A stretch of 64,000 bases of DNA from the NCBI RefSeq assembly GCF_004341365.1, contig NZ_SLXH01000002.1, positions 1 through 64,000 of the forward strand, given 5' to 3'. Below are positions 1-9,800 of the stretch, piece by piece. Position 1 is the stretch's first letter, and each line of letters begins with the position of its first letter. The DNA is from Simplicispira metamorpha (GTDB lineage: Bacteria > Pseudomonadota > Gammaproteobacteria > Burkholderiales > Burkholderiaceae_C). A program made the position numbers and the translations under genes. The notes beneath the pieces are model-generated. The model saw only the letters and a program-made list of their open reading frames with translations, had not been told where the DNA came from and did no database searches.

Positions 1-162
1 AAGCAGCTCGACACCGTCAAGCCCGAAGACCTCGGCGTCGATGTGGCCCCGCGCCTGAAGACCCTCAAGGTCGAAGAGCCCGCCAAGCGCGGCGCGGGCG
101 TCAAAGTGGCCGACGTGGCCGCTCTGGTGGACAAACTCAAAAACGAAGCCAAAGTGATCTGA
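1..162 (+). CDS. etfB: electron transfer flavoprotein subunit beta, C-terminal part
   Basis: Only the last 53 codons are in the window; the frame is open from base 1 and ends in TGA at 160-162. With etfA it would form the heterodimeric flavoprotein that takes electrons from acyl-CoA and related dehydrogenases and passes them to ETF-ubiquinone oxidoreductase. The visible end, with KTLKVEEPAKR followed by a short Lys-rich helix, looks like the C-terminal arm of ETF beta subunits, which wraps around the alpha subunit. The identification rests on this tail and on etfA starting 10 bp downstream, the usual etfBA order. Confidence 0.85.
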   Translation, partial: KQLDTVKPEDLGVDVAPRLKTLKVEEPAKRGAGVKVADVAALVDKLKNEAKVI

Positions 163-172
163 GGAACCGAAC

Positions 173-1108
173 ATGACCACCCTCGTTATTGCCGAACACG
201 ACAACGCCAGTATTAAAGGCGCCACCCTCAACACCGTCACGGCGGCCGCAGCCATCGGCGGTGATGTCCACGTGCTGGTCGCAGGCCACAACGCCGGTGC
301 TGCCGCAGCCGCAGCCGCGCACATCGCCGGTGTGGCCAAAGTGCTGCACGCCGACGGCGCCGCCCTGGCCCACGGCCTGGCCGAAAACATGGCCGCGCAA
401 GTGCTGGCCATCGCATCCAACTACAGCCACATCCTGTTTGCCGCCACCGCAGCCGGTAAAAACGTCGCCCCGCGCGTCGCCGCCCTGCTGGACGTCGCGC
501 AGATCAGCGAAATCAGCAAAGTCGTGAGCGCCGACACCTTCGAGCGCCCCATCTACGCCGGCAACGCCATCGCCACCGTGCAAAGCCAGGACGCCACCAA
601 AGTCATCACCGTGCGCTCTACGGGGTTTGACGCTGCAGCCAGCGCCGGACAAGCGCCAGCAGCTATCGAAAGCGTAGCGGCAGTGGCCGACGCCGGACAA
701 AGCAGCTTCCAGGGCAGCGAAATCGCCAAGAGCGACCGGCCCGAACTCACCGCGGCCAAGATCATCGTCTCGGGTGGCCGGGCACTGGGCAGCAAAGAGA
801 AGTTCGACGAAGTCATGACCCCGCTGGCCGACAAGCTGGGCGCCGCACTGGGCGCCAGCCGCGCTGCGGTCGATGCAGGCTACGCCCCCAACGACTGGCA
901 AGTGGGCCAGACAGGCAAGATCGTGGCGCCGCAGCTGTACGTGGCCGCGGGCATCTCGGGCGCCATCCAGCATTTGGCAGGCATGAAAGACAGCAAGGTC
1001 ATCGTGGCGATCAACAAAGACCCCGAGGCGCCCATCTTCAGCGTGGCTGACTATGGGCTGGAGGCCGATCTGTTTACGGCCGTGCCGGAGCTGGTCAAGG
1101 CGCTGTAA
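173..1108 (+). CDS. etfA: electron transfer flavoprotein subunit alpha (FAD-binding)
   Basis: 311 aa, the normal length for ETF alpha. The N-terminal half is the ETF alpha/beta Rossmann-like domain. The C-terminal half carries the FAD-binding signature: SGGRALGS near residue 201, then [11 protein letters not shown] and [12 protein letters not shown] around residues 242-268. It would bind the single FAD of the ETF dimer and pass electrons from acyl-CoA dehydrogenases to the quinone pool. The ATG follows etfB by 10 bp with a GAGGAA Shine-Dalgarno, so the two are one operon, and a strong terminator follows. Residues about 152-166, at the junction of the two domains, are coded by DNA resembling the dispersed repeat seen elsewhere in the window. 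Confidence 0.95.
   Translation: MTTLVIAEHDNASIKGATLNTVTAAAAIGGDVHVLVAGHNAGAAAAAAAHIAGVAKVLHADGAALAHGLAENMAAQVLAIASNYSHILFAATAAGKNVAPRVAALLDVAQISEISKVVSADTFERPIYAGNAIATVQSQDATKVITVRSTGFDAAASAGQAPAAIESVAAVADAGQSSFQGSEIAKSDRPELTAAKIIVSGGRALGSKEKFDEVMTPLADKLGAALGASRAAVDAGYAPNDWQVGQTGKIVAPQLYVAAGISGAIQHLAGMKDSKVIVAINKDPEAPIFSVADYGLEADLFTAVPELVKAL
625..671 (-). repeat. dispersed palindromic element, likely copy inside etfA
   Basis: On the minus strand this reads GATAGCTGCTGGCGC, then a spacer, then GCTGGCTGCAGC, close to the core and second half of the intergenic element. etfA stays open through it and translates it antisense to the core, giving A-P-A-A-I, the same frame as the copy in mutL. Ala-rich sequence is common in this part of ETF alpha, so chance similarity is possible. 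Confidence 0.45.
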
Positions 1109-1123
1109 ACCACAGCGCAAAGC

Positions 1124-1148
1124 AAAAAGGGGCGTTGTGCCCCTTTTT
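1124..1148 (+). terminator. intrinsic terminator after etfBA
   Basis: A perfect 10-bp stem, AAAAAGGGGC (1124-1133) with GCCCCTTTTT (1139-1148), and a 5-nt loop GTTGT. The T-run is the 3' arm, 15 bp after the etfA stop. It should end etfBA transcription and separate it from the binding-protein gene. Confidence 0.9.
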
Positions 1149-1198
1149 CTTGTCTGAAAAAGCAGGCGCCCCGGCCTGCCCGAACAAAGGAAAACGCC

Positions 1199-2335
1199 AT
1201 GACACGCTTGTCCCTATGGGGTCGATTTTTGTTGGCCACTGTGGTGTGTGCTGCCGGTGCGGTAGCGCACGCCAGCCCGTGGGTGGTAGGGCAGGTGGCG
1301 CCCCTGAGCGGGCCCTATGCCACGCAGGCACGGGCCTATGCGCAGGGCATGCGCCTGTACTTTGACGAGGTCAACAAGGCCGGTGGCATACAGGGCGAGC
1401 AGATCACGCTGGTCACGCAAGACGACCGGGGGCAGCCCGAAGAAACCGTGCGTGCCACGCGCGAGATGCTGGCCCAGTCCAAACCCGTGGTGTTGGCGGG
1501 CTACTTTGGCGACCGCAACTTGTTGGCCCTGGCCGACAGTGGCCTGCTGGCGCAGACGCAGACCAGTCTGGTGGGCTACCGCAGCGTGGACCCGCGCGTG
1601 CTCCAGGTGCCGCAGCTGTTCAATGCGCGTGCCAATACCCAGGACGAGATGGCCAAAATCGCCACCCACCTGGCTACCGTGGGCATCACCAAACTCGGGC
1701 TCTTTTATGAAGACGGCCCCGGTGCTGCCTCGGTGGTGAAGCTGGTTGAGGAGGCCATCAAGCCCGCAGGCGCCCGCCTGGCCGGGCACGCCATGCTGCA
1801 AGCCCAAGGAGGGGCACGCACCGCCGATGCCGTGGCCACCTTGATCAACGCGCAGCCCCAGGCCATTTTGATCATTGCCTCCAGCCCGGCGGCCGCCGGT
1901 TTTATCGAGCACTACCGCATGTCCGGGGGCACGGCGCAGATCTATACCAATTCCGATGCCGACATTGAGCAGCTCATCAAGCGCCTGTCGGTAGAGCACA
2001 TGAGCGGCATCTCCATTGCCCAGGTAGTGCCCAGCCCCTACCGCGTCTCGGGCCGCTTGAACAAGCAGTTTCGGGATGTGGTGGCCACCCGTGGCGACAA
2101 GCTCGACACCCCCGTCAGCTACGCCATGATGGAAGGCTACGTCAACGCCCGCGTGATTGCCGAGGCCCTGCGCCGCGCACCCAAAATCACCCCTGACCAA
2201 ATTGCCCCGGCACTGCGCAGCATCGATTCCGTCGATCTGGGCGGTTACTGGGTTTCCTTCAAGCCGCGATCCAACCAGGGGTCGCGGTTTGTGGAGTTGT
2301 CCATCGTCAATGCAGCTGGCCGCGTCAGCCACTGA
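1199..2335 (+). CDS. periplasmic ligand-binding protein, branched-chain amino acid type (orphan)
   Basis: 378 aa. Residues 1-25 form a Sec signal peptide (R at 3 and 9, hydrophobic core, AHA-S cleavage site). The mature start, WVVGQVAPLSGPYA, is typical of the type I periplasmic binding fold of LivJ-like proteins (Peripla_BP_6), and the two-lobe pattern continues to the end. No permease or ATPase gene is next to it, so it either serves a transporter elsewhere or acts as a sensor. It lies between etfA and an acyl-CoA dehydrogenase gene that starts 31 bp downstream and is probably co-transcribed, which suggests a carboxylic-acid-like ligand (inference). The ligand cannot be told from sequence. 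Confidence 0.85.
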   Translation: MTRLSLWGRFLLATVVCAAGAVAHASPWVVGQVAPLSGPYATQARAYAQGMRLYFDEVNKAGGIQGEQITLVTQDDRGQPEETVRATREMLAQSKPVVLAGYFGDRNLLALADSGLLAQTQTSLVGYRSVDPRVLQVPQLFNARANTQDEMAKIATHLATVGITKLGLFYEDGPGAASVVKLVEEAIKPAGARLAGHAMLQAQGGARTADAVATLINAQPQAILIIASSPAAAGFIEHYRMSGGTAQIYTNSDADIEQLIKRLSVEHMSGISIAQVVPSPYRVSGRLNKQFRDVVATRGDKLDTPVSYAMMEGYVNARVIAEALRRAPKITPDQIAPALRSIDSVDLGGYWVSFKPRSNQGSRFVELSIVNAAGRVSH

Positions 2336-2366
2336 AGAAAAGTCTTATTTCACAGGGAGTTCACCC

Positions 2367-4157
2367 ATGAGTTACATCGCACCCGTCAAAGACATGCTGT
2401 TTGCCATTGAGCACTTGGCCCAGATTGAGCAAGTCGCGCAAATCCCCGGTTTTGAAGATGCCAACCTCGATACCGCACAGGCCGTGCTGGAAGAGTGCGC
2501 CAAGTTCAACGAGGGTGTGGTTGCCCCGCTGAACTGGGAGAGCGACAAGAACCCGTCGAGCTTCCAGGCCGGTGTGGTCACCACTGCAGCGGGCTTCAAG
2601 GACGCATTCCGCCAATACGCCGAGGGCGGCTGGCAAGGCTTGCAGCACCCGGCAGATTTTGGCGGCCAGGGCCTGCCCAAAACCATTGGTGCTGCCTGCA
2701 TTGAAATGTCCAACAGCGCCAGCCTGAGCTTTGCGCTGTGCCCGCTGCTGACCGATGGCGCCATCGAGGCGCTGCTCACCGCAGGCAGCGATGCGCTCAA
2801 GGCCACGTACCTGGAAAAGCTCGTCAGTGGCCAGTGGACGGGCACCATGAACCTGACCGAGCCCCAGGCCGGTTCTGATCTGGCTCTGGTGCGCACCCGT
2901 GCCGAGCCCCAGCCCGATGGCACCTACAAGGTCTTCGGCACCAAGATTTTCATCACCTACGGTGAGCACGACATGGCCGAGAACATCGTCCATCTGGTGC
3001 TGGCCCGCGTGCAGGGCGCGCCCGAGGGCGTCAAGGGCATCAGCCTGTTTGTGGTGCCCAAGTTCTTGGTCAATGCCGATGGCACGCTGGGCGCGCGCAA
3101 CGACGCGCACTGCGTCAGCATCGAGCACAAGCTGGGCATCAAGGCCAGCCCCACGGCAGTGCTGCAATTTGGCGACCACGGCGGCGCCGTGGGCTACCTG
3201 GTGGGCGAAGAAAACCGGGGCCTGGAGTACATGTTCATCATGATGAACGCTGCGCGCTACGCCGTGGGCGTGCAGGGCATCGCCATTGCTGAACGCGCCT
3301 ACCAACAGGCCGTGCAATACGCCCGTGACCGCGTGCAAAGCCGCCCGGTCGATGGCAGCGTGGCGGGCAGCGCCGCCATCATCCACCACCCCGATGTGCG
3401 CCGCATGCTCATGACCATGCGCGCCTACACCGAGGGCTGCCGCGCCATGGCCACCACCGCCGCTGCGGCCTACGATGCGGCCCACCACCACCCCGATGCG
3501 CAGGTGCGCAAGGACAACGCCACCTTCTATGAGTTCATGGTGCCGCTGGTCAAGGGCTACAGCACCGAAATGAGCCTGGAAGTGACCAGCCTGGGCGTGC
3601 AAGTGCATGGCGGCATGGGCTTTATCGAAGAAACCGGCGCTGCCCAGCACTACCGCGACGCCAAAATTCTGACGATTTACGAAGGCACCACCGCCATCCA
3701 GGCCAACGACCTGGTGGGCCGCAAAACTGCCCGCGACGGTGGTCAGTCGGCCCGCGCCATCGCCGCGCAAATCGAGAAGACCGAAGGCGAACTGACCGCC
3801 AGCGCCACCCCCGCCGCCCTGGCCGTGGCCAAGCGCTTGCAGGCCGCGCGCCAGGCGTTTCTGGACGTGGTCGGCTTTGTGGCGGGCAGCGCCAAGGCCG
3901 ACCCCAACGCCGTCTACGCTGGCAGCGTGCCCTACCTCATGCTCACCGGCAACCTGGTGGCAGGCTGGCAAATGGCCCGTGCGCTGCTGGTGGCGCAGGA
4001 GCTGTTGCACAAGGGACAGGACGAAGCCTTCATGCGCGCCAAAATCGCCACGGCCCAGTTCTACGCCGAACACATCCTGGTCAAGACCGGCAGCCTGCGC
4101 GACAGCATCGTCGAAGGCGCCGCCAGCGTGACGGCCTTGGCACTGGACGCGTTCTGA
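2367..4157 (+). CDS. acyl-CoA dehydrogenase, long (about 600 aa) DmdC-like type
   Basis: 596 aa from ATG 2367; the frame is open further upstream, but that part overlaps the preceding gene and has no family similarity. The N-terminal extension plus the three classical acyl-CoA dehydrogenase domains and an extra C-terminal helical domain match the 3-methylmercaptopropionyl-CoA dehydrogenase-like branch. Visible motifs are LTEPQAGSDL at about 161-171 (FAD/substrate loop), GVQVHGGMGFIEE near 411-423 and YEGTTAIQ near 437 (catalytic Glu region). It would oxidise an acyl-CoA thioester to the enoyl-CoA and reduce ETF, which fits etfBA upstream. The substrate is not determined by sequence. Confidence 0.92.
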   Translation: MSYIAPVKDMLFAIEHLAQIEQVAQIPGFEDANLDTAQAVLEECAKFNEGVVAPLNWESDKNPSSFQAGVVTTAAGFKDAFRQYAEGGWQGLQHPADFGGQGLPKTIGAACIEMSNSASLSFALCPLLTDGAIEALLTAGSDALKATYLEKLVSGQWTGTMNLTEPQAGSDLALVRTRAEPQPDGTYKVFGTKIFITYGEHDMAENIVHLVLARVQGAPEGVKGISLFVVPKFLVNADGTLGARNDAHCVSIEHKLGIKASPTAVLQFGDHGGAVGYLVGEENRGLEYMFIMMNAARYAVGVQGIAIAERAYQQAVQYARDRVQSRPVDGSVAGSAAIIHHPDVRRMLMTMRAYTEGCRAMATTAAAAYDAAHHHPDAQVRKDNATFYEFMVPLVKGYSTEMSLEVTSLGVQVHGGMGFIEETGAAQHYRDAKILTIYEGTTAIQANDLVGRKTARDGGQSARAIAAQIEKTEGELTASATPAALAVAKRLQAARQAFLDVVGFVAGSAKADPNAVYAGSVPYLMLTGNLVAGWQMARALLVAQELLHKGQDEAFMRAKIATAQFYAEHILVKTGSLRDSIVEGAASVTALALDAF

Positions 4158-4193
4158 GCCCCAGACCAGCCGCCCTGGTCGGCTGAATTTCGC

Positions 4194-4255
4194 TACTGAA
4201 ATGAGAGCTGCTCGCGCTTGCCAGGCAAGCCCTGCAGCTCTTTTTTATATCTAAA
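4194..4255 (+). repeat. dispersed palindromic element, intergenic copy
   Basis: Variant copy with CTACTGAAATGAGAGCTGCT, then CGCGCTTGCC, GGCAAGC and GCAGCTC followed by a T-run. It is strongly palindromic. It fills most of the 116-bp gap between the acyl-CoA dehydrogenase and nitronate monooxygenase genes and has the form of a terminator (next entry). Confidence 0.7.
4205..4246 (+). terminator. intrinsic terminator formed by a repeat copy
   Basis: Outer stem GAGCTGC (4205-4211) with GCAGCTC (4234-4240), inner stem GCTTGCC (4216-4222) with GGCAAGC (4224-4230), then six T at 4241-4246. This is a complete hairpin-plus-T-run 48 bp after the dehydrogenase stop codon. Confidence 0.75.
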
Positions 4256-4273
4256 ACTTGTTGGAGACACGCC

Positions 4274-5230
4274 ATGTCACGTTTACCCCCCGTTTTGCAG
4301 AAACTGACCTTTCCGGTGATCGGCTCGCCGCTGTTCATCATCAGCAACCCGCAACTGGTGATTGCGCAATGCAAGGCGGGCATCGTCGGCTCCATGCCCG
4401 CGCTCAATGCCCGCCCGGCCGCGCAGCTGGACGACTGGCTGGCAGAAATCACGGAAACCCTGGCCGCCCACGACCGTGCCCACCCCGAGCAGCCTGCGGC
4501 GCCCTTTGCCATCAACCAGATCGTGCATAAAAGCAACGACCGGCTGGAGCAAGACATGGCCGTTTGCGCCAAATACCATGTGCCTATCGTCATCACCAGC
4601 CTGGGCGCACGCGAAGACGTGAACCAGGCTGTGCACGGCTGGGGCGGCGTGGTGCTGCACGACATCATCAACAACAAGTTTGCGCACAAGGCCATTGAAA
4701 AAGGGGCGGATGGCCTGATTGCCGTGGCCGCAGGCGCCGGTGGCCACGCGGGCGTGAAAAGCCCGTTTGCGCTGATCCAGGAAATCCGCCAGTGGTTTGA
4801 CGGCCCCGTCGCCCTGAGCGGCTCCATCGCCAGCGGCGGCGCCGTGCTGGCCGCGCAGGCCATGGGGGCCGACTTTGCCTACATCGGCTCAGCCTTCATC
4901 GCCACCCACGAAGCGCGCGCCAGCGAGGCCTACAAGCAGGCCATCGTGGACAGCAACTCCGACGACATCATCTACAGCAACCTGTTCACCGGCGTACACG
5001 GCAACTACCTGGCCAGCTCCATCCGTGCTGCTGGCCTGGACCCTGAGAACCTGCCCGCATCCGACCCCAGCAAAATGAGTTTTGGCAGCGACCGCACCAA
5101 AGCCTGGAAAGACATCTGGGGCTGCGGCCAGGGCATTGGCACCATCGATGCCGTCACCTCCACGGCAGAGTTGGTGGCACGCCTGCGCCGCGAGTACCAG
5201 GCCGCCCGCGAGCGCCTGCAATTGGTTTAA
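4274..5230 (+). CDS. nitronate monooxygenase (2-nitropropane dioxygenase family)
   Basis: 318 aa, a TIM-barrel FMN enzyme. Near the start it has FPVIGSPLFIISNPQLV, the family's first strand. Around residues 155-160 it has GAGGHAG with the conserved His, and at about 178-200 GSIASGGAVLAAQAMGAD, the FMN phosphate-binding glycine loops. It would oxidise alkyl nitronates or a related enolate with O2 and FMN. Such genes often lie near fatty-acid-type dehydrogenases, and annotators have at times called this group enoyl reductase-like, so the substrate is uncertain. It starts 28 bp after the repeat-derived terminator. Its stop overlaps the convergent ribD stop by 4 bp. Confidence 0.88.
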   Translation: MSRLPPVLQKLTFPVIGSPLFIISNPQLVIAQCKAGIVGSMPALNARPAAQLDDWLAEITETLAAHDRAHPEQPAAPFAINQIVHKSNDRLEQDMAVCAKYHVPIVITSLGAREDVNQAVHGWGGVVLHDIINNKFAHKAIEKGADGLIAVAAGAGGHAGVKSPFALIQEIRQWFDGPVALSGSIASGGAVLAAQAMGADFAYIGSAFIATHEARASEAYKQAIVDSNSDDIIYSNLFTGVHGNYLASSIRAAGLDPENLPASDPSKMSFGSDRTKAWKDIWGCGQGIGTIDAVTSTAELVARLRREYQAARERLQLV

Positions 5231-6345
5231 AAATCTCCGCGTCCGGGCACACGCGCCAGCACCCGCAAATCGGGCCCTACGCGCTCGGCGCTGGTGAATT
5301 CCAGTGCCTGTGCCTGGGCCAGCTCGCTCAAGGGGCCGATGTTGGCCATGCCCAGGCCGGGCCCCAGCAGCTTGGGCGCCAAATACACCAGCAGCTCATC
5401 GACCAGCCCCTCGCGCAGCAAAGAGCCGTTGAGCTGGTGGCCCGCTTCTACGTGCAGCTCGTTGATGCCGCGCCGCCCCAGGTCGATCAGCATGGCGTGC
5501 AAATCCACCTTGCCTTGCGGATTGGGCAACTGCACTACCGCTGCGCCGCGCGCCTGCAGGGCGGCTTTGCGCGCGGCAAATTCAGCATCCAAAGTGCCTC
5601 CAGCGTAGATGGTGCAAGCGCGACCAGCTATAAAAAGTGCAGCATCTGGCGGCGTTTGCAGGCGGCTATCGATCACCACCACCTGCGGCTGGCGCGGCGT
5701 GGCCACCTCGCGCACATCCAGGCGCGGGTTGTCGCTCCGCACCGTGCCAAAGCCGGTGAGCACGGCGCAGGCGCGGGCGCGCCAGGCGTGGCCATCGGCG
5801 CGCGCGCTGGCAGAGGTAATCCACTGGCTGGCCCCGTTGGCCAGCGCCGTAGTGCCATCCAGCGACGCTGCCACCTTGAGCCGTACCCACGGCGTGCCGC
5901 GCACCATGCGGCTGAAAAAACCGATGTTGAGTTCGCGCGCTTGGTCTGCGCCCGGCCCCACCTCTACTGCCACGCCCGCTGCGCGCAGCCGGGCAAAGCC
6001 CTGGCCACCGACCAGCGGATTGGGGTCGGCAATCGAGCCCACCACACGGCCTATGCCTGCGGCAATCAGTGCATCGCAGCACGGGCCTGTGCGGCCCTGG
6101 TGGGCGCAGGGCTCCAGCGTGACGTAGGCGGTGGCGCCGCGCACATCGTGCCCGGCGGCCTGCGCATCGCGCAGCGCCATCACTTCGGCGTGCGGGCCGC
6201 CCGCCTGCTGCGTAAAGCCTTGGCCCAGCACACGCCCGTCGGGCGTCGCAATGACGCAGCCCACGCGCGGGTTGGGGTTGGAAAGAAAAAGCGCCTGGGC
6301 CGCCAGCCCAAGCGCTTGAGAGATGAAGTGCGCTGTTGTTGTCAT
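5227..6345 (-). CDS. ribD: bifunctional riboflavin biosynthesis deaminase/reductase RibD
   Basis: 372 aa from the ATG at 6345. The frame is open upstream into the pilus gene, but homology begins at MTTTAHFISQAL. Residues 1-145 are the zinc cytidine-deaminase-like domain with HAE (52-54) and the PC-x8-C zinc motif (C80, C89). Residues about 150-365 are the dihydrofolate-reductase-like RibD_C domain (RLKVAASLDG, NPRLDVR, INELHVEAG). It converts the pyrimidinone product of GTP cyclohydrolase II by deamination and then NADPH reduction in riboflavin synthesis. It lies 26 bp downstream of pilE on the same strand, so it may be read through from the pilus operon; no other rib gene is visible. Confidence 0.95.
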   Translation of the reverse strand: MTTTAHFISQALGLAAQALFLSNPNPRVGCVIATPDGRVLGQGFTQQAGGPHAEVMALRDAQAAGHDVRGATAYVTLEPCAHQGRTGPCCDALIAAGIGRVVGSIADPNPLVGGQGFARLRAAGVAVEVGPGADQARELNIGFFSRMVRGTPWVRLKVAASLDGTTALANGASQWITSASARADGHAWRARACAVLTGFGTVRSDNPRLDVREVATPRQPQVVVIDSRLQTPPDAALFIAGRACTIYAGGTLDAEFAARKAALQARGAAVVQLPNPQGKVDLHAMLIDLGRRGINELHVEAGHQLNGSLLREGLVDELLVYLAPKLLGPGLGMANIGPLSELAQAQALEFTSAERVGPDLRVLARVPGRGDF

Positions 6346-6371
6346 AGCGCACGCGATGGTAGCGCAGCGGG

Positions 6372-6821
6372 TTATTTGTTCCAGCAATCGGGGTTGTAGC
6401 CTGTATCCGTGGACACTTTTCCCGCAGCGCCGCGAACCCCCGTGTTGGACAGCGTGTAGGTGCCGCACTTGTCATTTTGTTGCGGGCCAGTTTTGGGCGC
6501 AGCTGTCAGAGTGAAGGCCGCGTTGGTATTGCCGTTCTGGAAGCCGATGGTGTAGCGCTTGGTGGTGTCATTGGCCCACGTGAATGTGGCGGGCAACGTG
6601 GTCGGATAGACACCCGTGGCCGTGGATGCCCGCTCCAGCCACTGCTGCGCTTGCAACAGCCCCGTGCGCGCATCGGCACGGTGACCGCGCGCGATGTACT
6701 CGGTGTAGCTAGGGTAGGCAATGGCCGACAAGATGCCGACGATGGCCACCACGATCATGAGTTCGATGAGGGTGAAACCTTTTTGTCGCATGGTGATAGT
6801 GGTGTTCATGGTTGCTGTCAT
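6372..6821 (-). CDS. pilE: type IV pilus minor pilin PilE-like
   Basis: 149 aa. The prepilin signature [20 protein letters not shown] gives PilD cleavage between G and F, with Glu at mature position 5. The start is uncertain: ATG 6821 sits just after a GGGCGGGAG purine run and gives a 15-residue leader, while ATG 6791 gives the usual short MRQKG leader. The body has the [14 protein letters not shown] helix extension and a C-terminal Cys pair (KCGTY and PDCW) that would form the D-region disulfide. It is the last pilin gene of the fimT-pilV-W-X-Y1-E set and should be exported and built into or near the pilus tip. Confidence 0.9.
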   Translation of the reverse strand: MTATMNTTITMRQKGFTLIELMIVVAIVGILSAIAYPSYTEYIARGHRADARTGLLQAQQWLERASTATGVYPTTLPATFTWANDTTKRYTIGFQNGNTNAAFTLTAAPKTGPQQNDKCGTYTLSNTGVRGAAGKVSTDTGYNPDCWNK

Positions 6822-6833
6822 ATCTCCCGCCCG

Positions 6834-9800
6834 TTATTGGATTTGGCGCCAGCTGGGGCGCAAGGATTCTTCCGGCATGCGAGCGAGTTTTTCTTTGTTG
6901 TTCTTGGCGTCAATATCGACGTTTTCATCTTTGCCTGTACTGATGATGGTGTGGGGGCCTTTGGCCACTTTTTTGCGCGAGATGCCGATGTACTTGCCCC
7001 CGACAGAGACTCCATCGCCTTCCGCCATGTTGAATTTGCCGTCACCATTTTTGTCCACAAGTGCCACTGTAGGCGCCTTGCCGTCCATGATGTTGACAAA
7101 GGTGCGGTATTGGCGCTCTTCGTCCACCGAGGTGGCGTCACAGCTCTCCACGTTGCCGCTGACGGTCGAGCCCTTGGCAGGCACTTGAGACCACACAGTC
7201 AGCAGGTTGCTGGCATCGTAGAACTCCATGCCTTTGAGCAGGCGTTCGCCCGCAGCGGGCATATCCAGGTACCAGCCGTTGAGGCTACCCCAAGTCTCGG
7301 GCTTTAGTTCGTTCGAACTGTCTGCGGGTTTGATGGCACCGTAGTCGCCGTTATTGACTTCTACGAATTCTTGCTTGGCAAGTTTGGCGGCGACTGTGCC
7401 AGCACCAAGAGGCGCTGGTGTAGGCACGCAGTTGGTGCCATCGGGACAGGAACCGCCGCCTGGGTGTACCTCCAGGCGCTTGCCGGCGCCGGTGCCGACC
7501 TCACGGTAACGTGTGTTATCCAGTACCGAGTACAAGGTTTGCACGCTTCTCTTGTTAGGGTCTCGGGTATCTACGTTGCGACCCGTACCAAATGCAACCA
7601 TCATGCCGCCTACACGCACGGTTTTGGCGCTGGCACCGCTGCCTGCGGTTCTTGTGCGGTCATTGGCGCGCACGGTGGGGGGGGCACTGATGGGCTGGAT
7701 TTGATCGCGCAATGTAGAGGTTGGTGCTTCCGGGCCGCTAGCCGTGAACAGGGGGCTGCCACCAAAGGCGACTTTCCAGTCGCTGGCGCTGGCGCTGGTC
7801 AGATCAAATTTCCACAAATTACCCAGGTTGTCTCCGGCATAGACCACGTCAGCGCGGCTGTCGCCATTCAGATCGACCACACGCGGTGCGGACAAACCGT
7901 TGTCGGCGGCCAGCCCCGTGCCAGGGGTCGGTGGCGCAGCCACGGTGCCTGCCGTGGGAATGCGCACCAGCTTTTTGTCACCGTCCAGGTATTGGATGAG
8001 CAGCACTGGACGTTGGTTGGTGCTGTTGTAGCCATTGCCCATCACTACGGCCCAGCGGTTGTTGTTAAGCCGCGTGATTTGTGTACTGCGCATAGAGTCG
8101 TTGTCATCGCGCACCGGCTTGGTGGTGATGTAGCCAATGTCCTTGTCTTCGTCTACCGCTTGCAGGCAGGCTGTTTTTTCGGCTCCTGCTGCTATGGCGC
8201 CGCAGTTGGGTGCAGGTTCGGTGGGGCCGCGGGTGCGATCAAGCTTGACCAGTTGTGCAGCGTTGGCCTCGGTAAAGCCGGGCGTTCCGGTGGACAGTGC
8301 GGTGTTGGTGGGGTTGGTAACGTCCAGTACAAAGTAACCCTTGCCGCCCAGGCCCAGTGTACCGACCAGCAAGGTGCGCCAGTCGGGGATGTAGTCGTCG
8401 TAGCCTTCGGACTTGGGGTCTTGCAGGCCACCATTCATGTCCACGTCGCCGGTCATGGGCGAGCCATCGACAGAATACTTGTGCTTGCTGTTGTATTCCG
8501 GGGCGGTCAGCAACGTCAGATTGGGGATCGCGCCCCGGGGTACGTAAGCGATTTTTTCTTGGCCATCAACGGCAGCAAAGCCATGCAGCATGCCGTCGTT
8601 GCCGCCCACGTAGAGCATGCCGGGGCGCGATTTGTTGCTGCGCACAAAAGCTGCATACCCTTTGAGCAGTGAGTTGCCCGCAGGCGCGCCTGTGTACCAC
8701 ACGTCAGAGTTGATGATGTCGCCCTGGCGGCTTTGGCGTTGGCGATAGGGTTTTGCGGTGGTGTAGCCGGTGGACTCCGAACCCTCTAGGCTACGTTCGC
8801 CCCGGATGTAGTCGAGCCGTTGCTGGCCTTTGGTGGCTCCTTCGTCAGAACCACTGGCATTTTTCTGTAGTGAGAGCTTTTGGGCCGTGCTGAGGTTGCT
8901 TTCGTCAGCAGCCCATTTGAAAGGTACGCCACCTTTGTATTTGGAGCTTTCCCACTTGTCGCTCCAGCTCAGTACCAGTCGATTGGCAACGCTGATAGCG
9001 TCTAGCTTGTCTGCGGTAGTTTGCCCTCCCCAGCCAGAATCGGGTGCAGTGGTGCCATCGGACTTGACCCGATCAGCGGTGACAGAGCCTTTCCATCCCT
9101 TGAGTGGTTCGTAATAAGCGGTGTATTTACCTACATCACTGCGCGATACGTTGGAGCCACTGGTGGCACTGGCGCTCAGGTCGGGATCTACATCTGTACT
9201 GATGGTTTTGACAATTTGGCGAAAGGCTTCTTTCAGATCTTCGCCTTTCTCCACGGCATAGAACTGGCCCCGGCCATTGATGGCAGCGTGCCACATATCT
9301 TCTGCAGGCTGTTTGATGGAATACCACTGTGCCCGGCCAGCAGCGTAGTCAGCAAAACTGCCGTCATAGCCATAGGGCATGTTGCTGGAAGGCTTGATCA
9401 GTTTGCCGCTATTGCCATTGTTGGTCGTTGCTTCCGTGTTGTTGGCTGCTGTCGGGCCGTCCAAGTAATAAAAAAGGCCGGTCGTACTGCCCCAGTCGTT
9501 ATTGGCCCCCGTGGTGCCATCTCGCCAGTACTTTCCGATGTTCCCGGCGGTCTGGCTGGCTGTCCCCATGGGCCTGTATTGCGTCGAGGGAAGCGAATCA
9601 GTGCTGAAGCCTATGGTGAAAGTCACCATGTGCGCCCAATTGGCAGGGTTGTAGCGTGGGTTCCAGTATTTTTCGAGGGTGGCCGTTTTGCCTGTTTTCG
9701 GATTTTTGAAAGTTTCGGTGGCACTTGCCTTGTCGTATTCGGGTGGAGGGGCGACTTCGCCGTCCAAAGCATCCTTGCTCTGCAGGCGCGTGGCCCAGCT

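Noticed and set aside
5620-5672. Repeat-like stretch in ribD with TTTTTATAGCTGGTCGCGC and GATAGCCGCCTGC on the coding strand
   Set aside because: The encoded DSRLQTPPDAALF is an ordinary conserved RibD segment and the two halves are in the wrong relation; probably chance.
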